64,000 nt of DNA. Origin: Apiospora phragmitis (taxonomy: Eukaryota > Ascomycota > Sordariomycetes > Amphisphaeriales > Apiosporaceae). The stretch spans positions 1,798,001-1,862,000 of the forward strand of contig JAQQWL010000013.1 in NCBI GenBank assembly GCA_038363925.1. Direction: 5' to 3'. The position numbers and the translations under genes were made by a program. Positions 56,850-64,000 of this stretch are shown piece by piece; position 1 is the stretch's first letter; each line of letters starts with the position of its first letter. The notes below the pieces were generated by a model, which saw nothing but the letters and a program-made list of their open reading frames with translations, was not told the origin of the DNA and searched no databases.

Positions 56850-57631
56850 TTATTCATCATGCTCCGGTCCAGGCCAATACCACGACTTTGGGACAGGTCT
56901 TCTATCTCTCTGATGGTTGCAACAGGTTACCAAGATCCATCCTCGGTCAGCCATGCCCCAAAGCAGAGTAGCGCCCATGTAGTATTTCACGGCATGATTG
57001 GCCCACTGATAGCAGCCCGCCCAGACGTTCACCACGATGTTTTTCAATGACGGCATCGAGCGGAGCTCGTCATCAATCAGCGGCAGGCCCGACCCACCTC
57101 CTGACGGTTGTTGACTGGACCGGTTCGCGTAAGCTGTCCGAGTTCGCCCAGCGAGGCCTCGACCGTCTCGACGTGTCCGTACTCGGCGACGAGGACGTCC
57201 ACGGTGTTCGACGGCGTAGTCGGCCTTGCCGCGCGCAGCGTGAGCCCATGGATCGGGAGGAGCGGCGGAAATTGGATCGTGGCATGGCGGACGTGGCTGG
57301 CGTTCCCGCGGCCGATGGTGTGCGCAAACAGGACCAGCATCATCTCGCAGCGCTTTCTCAGTTCCCATGCGGACGAATGCCGGTTCCGTAGGTCGAAGTG
57401 GTTCTGCGAGTACATGATCGGGCTTCCCTCGGCTTGGGTCTGCTTGTTCAGGCGGAGTACCGCAGGCTCGAGGCTCACTTGCTTGCCGGTCTTGTCATCA
57501 CGCCCGACCAGCTGTCGCCATGGAGATTGGTATAGAGGCTCGTCCATGATGCTGATTGTGATGTCGGGAATGAAAAACAGCTCTATGTACACCATGTTGC
57601 GTACCTCGGCTGGGAAACGGAGGAAGTCCAT
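56850..57631 (-). CDS. 2EXR/F-box-like fungal protein (with a frame change)
   Basis: Starts MDFLRFPAEVRNMVYIELFF, matching the LPxExRNxIYxxxF opening of the large fungal 2EXR/F-box-like family. VLRLNKQTQAEGSPIMYSQN follows, corresponding to the family's (L)xxxxRQxxxExxxxxYxxN helix. The first frame ends at 57077. The neighbouring frame then continues with LIDDELRSMPSLKNIVVNVW and HAVKYYMGATLLWGMADRGW to TAA, which looks like the true C-terminus. The join lies near 57090-57120 and needs a one-base indel, since no splice consensus fits. The predicted protein is about 260 aa. Family members have no assigned biochemical role; similar genes are numerous and variable in fungi. Confidence 0.55.
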
Positions 57632-60389
57632 GTTTGTTGTCTTGAGGGCAGGGCTCCTGGATGGAAACTTGATCGAGTTGGGGAGTGGCTCCCGGGGTAT
57701 TAGACTCGTAGCTGTGGATTTGGGTTATATGTTCTGGGATAGTAGCTTGATGATTAATCGAAGTGGAACTGAAGATGGCGAAATAAGGGAAGCTCGATTC
57801 TGTGTTGTCCGGTAGATATCTCTGGTGACAACTGCAATCAATCACACTCTGTTTATACAGAAGCAACTATCGCATGATGGATGCAATGTTTATTTCAAAG
57901 GGTCGGGGTTCTCCTGAAAGAAATGGCGGTTGTCTTGCGGCCATCGATGCCTGTTTGCCTGTGCCTAAGCTGCGTCTGAGTCTCGCCTAAGTCTAGTGTA
58001 GCATGGCAAAGCCTTCCCACTTGCCCTAGGAAAATATTCTTCACCGGGGCAACATCATCGAAACCTCAGATACACATCTTCTGGGTTCACCTCAAATCTG
58101 ATAGACTTTCCCCGTAGTTCTTTGATTACATCCATAACGCCTTTTGCCGCGGTTGGCTTCGCCTTTTGCGCTCTCGAATCTTGTGTATGCGTTTGGAAGA
58201 ATACATGAAGCCGATGCTGCCCACGAGCTTTCAGGATGGACATGCGGTATGAGTTAGGCGTTACTCTCGAGGATATGTCGTAGTGGAAGATAGTGAGCGC
58301 GTGTAGGACCGGGAGAGTCTAAGCCATCTCCATGGCGGGGGAAACTCGGCTCGACTGGGGACTAGTTGACGTGCGAAAGTGGTGATGTTTGATGTTTGTC
58401 ACAAACAATGGCTCTTAGTGGCCATTGAGTCCCCCTCCACGCGAGCCACGCGAACTTGGGTAAGTATAAAGCAGTTTGGAGTTTGGTCTGATGGCCAATT
58501 TCTCTTTTTAGTAGTGTGCAGTCACTGGAACAGACGTCCGCGAAGAGCAATGGGATGATAATGGTGGTTTCATCAAAGAGGAGAGATGCGTGACGAGCCT
58601 GATAGAGAGGTCGATACATGCCTGAAACAAGATACTCAACAAAGCAATACTCTTTGTCCGAGTCTAGAGACTGCACTGGTTAACTCATAGTGAAACCATA
58701 TGGTACTTCATGGGATACCTGATCGTACGACCGAAAGGGAAGGAGCCGTGTATGATAACAAAATAGCCATGGAGGGTAACTACGCCTCAGAAGGAAACGT
58801 TGCTTAGCGAAGACAGCAGAGCGAATTGATCAGGGCCTTCAGACCAGGAATCCATTACGCCACGCGTTCGCTCAAGCAGCGAGTAAAGCACATGCAGCTT
58901 ATCTCCAAGGTACGAAACCGTTAGAGGACTCCAAGTTTTGAGGGCTGCAAGGGATAAAGAGGCGATCTTATCACCCTAGATCGAACCAGTCAACGGGGTT
59001 GCTTGGCATTTTTACACAGAGAAGGATTGGTCATGACTGACATATAGACCCCTCACGCATACTCTGAATTAGGCTCTGCTGTGAACTTGCAACAATACAG
59101 ATGCCCAGATGATGAAATGTGAAGAACTATGAGTCTGCTGACAGCGAGTAGCCTAATGATCCCAAGGCATCCTTGCTGCACAGGAAGTGCTGAGACTTCG
59201 CTAGAAACTACCCCCTCGAACCTGGGAAAGAATTTTCCGAGTCAGGTACTATGACTACCCAGAGTTTTACTTGAATAGAAGAGAAGAGCTAGCAAGACAA
59301 GAAGTCGGGCCGGGAGCAAACAAGCAGGATCTTTCGGCTCAGATGCCACAGCTGACCAATCCCAGATAACATGTTTGGCACTTTCGGCTAGCTTCAGAAC
59401 CCTGGGAATAGTCACGGCCACTGCAACATCGTGGGTTGGGCGACCCCTTGCCGGGCCGGTCTTCTATGATACGATGCAGTTGGCGCCACATGGTGAATTG
59501 GTGTCCGCATCCAGCTACAGAACTAGCCGACCGCTTTGATTTGTTTGCTGCATTGCAATGCTTCGCCACGCTGCACCCAAGATTGTGTTGCTCGGGGCTT
59601 TCCCCGCCTCGTGCATGTGGAATTGGTGGGACGCAACTGTGGCCGCTCTTCTATGTTCTAGGCTCTCAAGATGATCCCAGCGAATGATACGTTTCTGGAA
59701 GAACCAACAAGATTAACTGCGTTGGACCATGCGCCTTACAATATCGCCGTACCCATATCAGAACATCCAAGTTGTTTCTGACATGAAGGTGGGTAGCAAG
59801 CCGCCATGCTAACAATTCTACTGCAAATCGCATGCATGAGAAACTGTTATCACTTGGACTAGATACATTGCGAGCCTATAGTTGCAGTGCATCTGGTCTG
59901 CGCTGGCGGTGACCTGAGTTCTGCTTCCATTGGTCGTACGTTTTGACTAGACTTCGCCAAGCAAAGTTTGCGACTTCCTATCGTTCAGTGATAGCATGAT
60001 TGGACTGCCAAGAATATCGATCATCACTTTCCCTCCCTTTCTTGGCGTGACTTGCTTCGATATTGCTGAGCAAACATCGACCCTTGCTTGACGCAGTGTT
60101 ACCACTCTGCTGGTACCCAAATGAAATTAGCCGTCTCGGGTCGAACGAAAGAGGAGCACCACCAAGCAAACAGAACCTTCCAATCGGGTCCAAGAAGAAT
60201 GACTTAAGTACTGCGAACACCCGAAAAACGGCTCTTTGGCTAAGTTGCCGTCGCACCGTCACTGTACATGGGGTATTACTTCCTTTCAAACCCACACCTA
60301 CACCATCACATAGCCAGGTAACCGAAGCCGAGCTTGGCCAGAAAACCCCATCCACCTCACAACTAGTAATACACTTCACCTCGCGCGCC
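57632..60389. other. intergenic (2.8 kb)
   Basis: No frame with convincing coding character on either strand, no RNA gene and no repeat that I can support. The right end is the promoter of the rhodopsin-family gene. Confidence 0.45.
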
Positions 60390-62030
60390 ATGGGTGACGA
60401 CTACCTGGACACTACTCCGGCGCGGGATCCGCCTCCAGGACACGAGTCCAACCTCGTTGACCCGGAGTCACTATCCTACCAGCTGGTGACCGTCATTGCC
60501 GTGACGTCTGCGCTCATGCTTCTGCTGACCGGATGTCGAACGTATGTGCGCCTCAGAGTCAATCACTCATTTGGCCTGGACGATTGTGAGTTCCCCGCTG
60601 CAGCATTCTGCCAGCCTAGGGCTTGTACTGACTAGTCTCAGGGTTTTGTATCGCAGCAACGGTGAGATCCGTTGGGCTCGAGGAGGTGCTCAGCATCCTA
60701 ACACGTCCACTTTCCAGATAGCTACATTGGCATATGCTGTGGTGGTACTTTGTCGTAAGTGACAGAACTTACGAAACAACTGGAATAGACGGCTGACAAA
60801 TATGAAAACAGTCTGTGACATGCCAGGCAACAGTCTGCTAGGGATTCACCTGTGGGATGCTTCCCTGCGCAAGTATATCCAATACTTGAAAGTAAATCTT
60901 GCCTTTTTCGGAAGTTTCATTTCTTACTAAAATTACTTCTCTATGCTAATGGGATCCTGTTGCTAATGCATGCTTCAACGCAGCTCTCGATAGCAGATAT
61001 GGTTATCCATCGCCTCTGCAACACCTTGATCAAGGTGGCCTTCTTGGTCTTCTACCTGCGTCTCTTCGGTCCTGTTCGCCAGGTCAGGATCATGGTCTGG
61101 GCTGGGTTAGCCGTCGTGGTCACTTTTTGCATTGTCTTTATGATCATAGAGATAGTGGTCTGCGTCCCGTGGCCTAGCGAGCATGACGGCTTCTTGGATG
61201 ATCGCTACTTCGCACGCTGCCTGACCATCTCCCCGAACCTCTTTCTAGGAGGAACTTATTTCTCGGTCATCATGGACTTCTATATTTTGTTCATCCCACT
61301 GCTTCAGGTGAAAAACCTGGTCCTAAACAAGAAGCGGAAGATCGGAATTAGTTTTGTCTTTCTGACGGGTCTAATGTGAGTAAATCCCCCGTGGTACGGA
61401 GCAACAGCTGACTCTTCTTGGTAGTGCCATTGCTACTGGGATAGCAAATCTGATTATACAGTACTTTTTCGACGTTGACGACTTTTCATGGTGGTCAGGC
61501 ATCGCCATGTATATCACCGGGTAAGTGAAACTCCCACATTGACATCGACTCAGGAGAGACTTGAAGGGCGTTTTCCCACCAGAACCGAGGAGATAACACT
61601 GACCGAGTCACCCAACCGCAGTTACTTGGAGCTCAGCATTGGTCTCGTCGCTCTATCTCTGCCAGTTGTGATCGCCATCTTCGTGAGCCGACTCACGGAC
61701 TTAGGACGAACACTGAGCTCATGGGTCCGGCGCTCGCGTGAGCATCTCGGCTCGGGCGAGAGCACCTCGAGCTTGACCCCCGACGGCAGCCGCGCGACCG
61801 CAGGATCAGCACCGGAGCTGCCACAACATTTACCGGGTTCGGGGCTTCCCGGATTGCGTAAGTTCATTCGCAACCTCAACCGCCCCCGGGCTCAGAAATC
61901 CGAGCCCGGCACTGTCATGTCAACTTTCAACGATCTGACTACGGCTGACATCAGCTACCATGCCCAATTGAAGAAGACCCTGAAGCCCAGCCAAACCGTG
62001 CGTAGCAGCAACAAGTACGAAAAGTTTTGA
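60390..62030 (+). CDS. fungal rhodopsin-domain (SAT4/PTH11-like) integral membrane protein, 409 aa, 7 exons
   Basis: Exons by splice consensus: 60390-60585, 60642-60661, 60718-60754, 60812-60891, 60984-61375, 61425-61520, 61622-62030. The sum is 1230 bases, in frame throughout. The protein starts MGDDYLDTTPARDPPPGHES. It has seven hydrophobic segments (for example VTVIAVTSALMLLLTGC, ATLAYAVVVLC, LIKVAFLVFYLRLF, VVVTFCIVFMIIEIVVC, YFSVIMDFYILFIPLL). Family landmarks are LDDWFCIAAT after the first loop, GIHLWDA, an FYLRLF helix, CLTI-PNLFLGGTYFSVIMD and IPLLQV, which fit the fungal rhodopsin-domain family (SAT4, PTH11-like). Such proteins sit in the plasma membrane; some are non-canonical GPCRs, but ligands are unknown. 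The ~100-residue C-terminal tail is cytosolic and Ser/Thr-rich. Exon 2 is only 20 bases. Confidence 0.85.
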
Positions 62031-64000
62031 TGGCGGCCTCTCGTCGATTTTTCATGCGTGGGTCAAATCATAGTCTGTATTGCAACTACGAAGGTTGATT
62101 GGAAGTCATGCTGCAGGCAAGTCGTCATGGAAAAATGGTGTGCAGGCTGGAACAGGGCTCATGGATGAAGGATCTGATAAGGAAATACTAGGGCAATTCT
62201 ACATATATATGGACCATGCCAAGCAGAAGGAATATGCAGTGGAGAAGCAGATCAGATAACGTGATGCCGATATCGTATCTTGCCATCAGTAGGCTGATAA
62301 CTATAATCTGATTGAGGACCCTTGAGGCCGGATGTTCTAGAGCGTCGTCTGCCGCATACCCACTTCCCTGGGAACAGCCGCGTCATACCAGAAAACAAAG
62401 AGTCCCAATGGCAGTGGAGGATCAAGATTAGCAACTTCATTCGCCAAGCACCGGGTGTGAAGATCCCTGTGGGGCCGGACGCCTGGACTTCCTTCCCCTT
62501 GTCAAAACTGGCCAGGGGGTGGCACTCAGTGGGGGTTCGTTTCGACGTGAAACTGACACGCGCTATAGAAAACGTCAGCGTTCCCTACAGTAAAAACAGA
62601 AAACATTGCGAAAAAGAAAAAGAAGAAGTGGACAAGCGCGGCTTGGCGGCTCCTTCTTCGGTGTGTTGGTCTCGTGACTCAACAGGGACTCAACTGGAGA
62701 CTCGTTCCACCCTCGCTATTCGACTCGTCACAGGGCTGAAGCAGGCATTGGATTCCAGTCAATGCATCCTATCCACGACTCTATGTCATACCAACTGCCT
62801 GTTTCGTTTAATTTGGTCCATGTGTTGGTCTAGTTCGGGTCTTTTCCTTCCCTTCAGGGACCTCTGTTCGTATGCATGTTTCGGTGCAACCCTGTAAGAC
62901 GAAACGGAAGATCCCAATAAGGCTTTATAGAGTGCCATGCAACACTCCTATTGGTTGCGCCACAGAGGCCAAGCCTGCGAGACAAGCCTCGTACGAGGGA
63001 GAGGCTTGCCACTTGCTGCTTGCATCATCATGGATTGTCGTGGGCGCTGGCAGGGAAGATCCGCAGATGGCATCCAGCGATTGCTTGAATTCTATCTCTG
63101 TCGAGCCGCTGTGATTGTCACATGCAACCCCCCCCGGCATAGCCGGCAACTAAACTTCAATAAGTAAAGCGCCCTCGGTCGCGATGCTTGGGCAGCCCGG
63201 CAGTGTCAGCGCTTGTTTCACGAAACTTTGAGCTTAATCGGACGACCCTCCAGAGTCCAAGCCTCTTGGCGTTGGGTAGCATCCGCAGTGACGGAGTCAA
63301 GCCTCCCCCTCGAGTCCACCCCCCTCGATTCCCTTCTTTTTTCTTGCGCATTCAGCGATTGTTGCTGTAATTTCTTAGGACCGAAATCTGACCGAGATTG
63401 GATTGGGTGCCATTTGGGACGCTCGAGCTATGGGCTTACGTGGTAGGGGGCTGTGGAGTGCAGATCTTCCACTAGACGTTACCGGAACTGCCTTAGGCCA
63501 CGAGGCAAAGCGACCTCCTTCTCTCCACGGGATTATCTCATTCCTTCGACAATAAGGTAGATCGTCAGAGTCCCTACTCTGTATGGCTTCTATCTTGATC
63601 TCTGTAACGAAGGAAGAGCTTGCCGGACCCGCACTCCAAACAGGGTGAATACGGCTTCCTTTGGCGGGCCCCCCTGCACCAGTTCCAGCAAAAGGAGTAG
63701 TGGGGGGAGGGGGAGCCTTGATCAAGCAAAGGTCAAGACTCCCAGGTAAATGGACTGTACCGATTCCTATCCTTGGGCAGCTCTAATTTTACATGGAAGG
63801 ATCTACATACCAGCCGCAGACTCTGGCAATGCCAAGAGCGCGTGCGGGAGGGAGGCTTGTCATGATAATCTAACGGAGGCTTCGTGCGGGCCCGGAGTCC
63901 AGCTTCCAGACCTCTCTATCTCCCTTCTTCGTGCTATTCGACACACAAGACTTGGTTGATTATCAAAAGATATCCACCTCTCTTGGCCAAGCCGGATCGT
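62031..64000. other. terminal intergenic region (2 kb)
   Basis: Open frames here (62322-62897 +, 63375-63725 -) show no motif or codon character I can support. No repeat seen. Confidence 0.45.

Noticed and set aside
62322..62897. 191-codon plus-strand frame
   Set aside because: No start context, motif or codon bias; interrupted character on either side suggests chance opening.

Overview
The window looks like genomic DNA of a filamentous ascomycete (Pezizomycotina, probably Sordariomycetes). It has short GT-AG introns with CTAAC-like branch points, HET-domain genes, a split Zn2Cys6 regulator, an eEF3 gene, a fungal rhodopsin-family membrane protein, and AT-rich blocks full of TpA but poor in CpA, the footprint of repeat-induced point mutation (RIP). 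The exact genus cannot be read from the sequence.

Layout. 1-628 is the 3' end of a probable HET gene. 2327-3836 (-) is a complete Zn2Cys6 transcription factor. 4610-13471 is a RIP-degraded nest: a TA-flanked element with 37-bp inverted ends, interrupted by a 7.4-kb Gypsy-type LTR retrotransposon with two 632/633-bp LTRs, a 5-bp target duplication and minus-strand reverse-transcriptase remnants. 13807-20512 holds decayed genes (an epoxide hydrolase tail, a pepsin-like protein without catalytic aspartates, a LINE scrap, a HET gene) and one intact small secreted protein. 21104-21822 (-) is a secreted protein. 22964-29020 is repeat-rich: a MITE-like element, microsatellites, a 5'-truncated LINE with a 13-bp target duplication, a RIP-mutated Fot1/Pot2-type DNA transposon of 1917 bp, and hypothetical genes.

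30294-36990 contains several genes broken by one or two lesions: a DUF3632-like gene, orotidine-5'-phosphate decarboxylase, a CmcJ/AsaB-like oxidoreductase and a MAK32-like sugar kinase. A small eight-cysteine secreted protein lies among them. From 38768 on the region is mostly conserved core genome: an HST3/HST4-type sirtuin, a membrane acyltransferase, two unrecognised fungal proteins in tandem, elongation factor 3, a 2EXR/F-box-like protein and a seven-exon rhodopsin-family protein.

The genes form no obvious operon-like or biosynthetic cluster. Two kinds of lesion recur. Single-base indels, several at homopolymers, occur even in the essential eEF3 gene and so suggest sequence error. Nonsense codons explainable by CpA to TpA change occur in accessory genes beside the RIP blocks and suggest real RIP leakage. 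No clearly new multi-gene system is visible. The most unusual items are the catalytically dead membrane pepsin, the nested RIP block, and the RIP-type stops in single genes.
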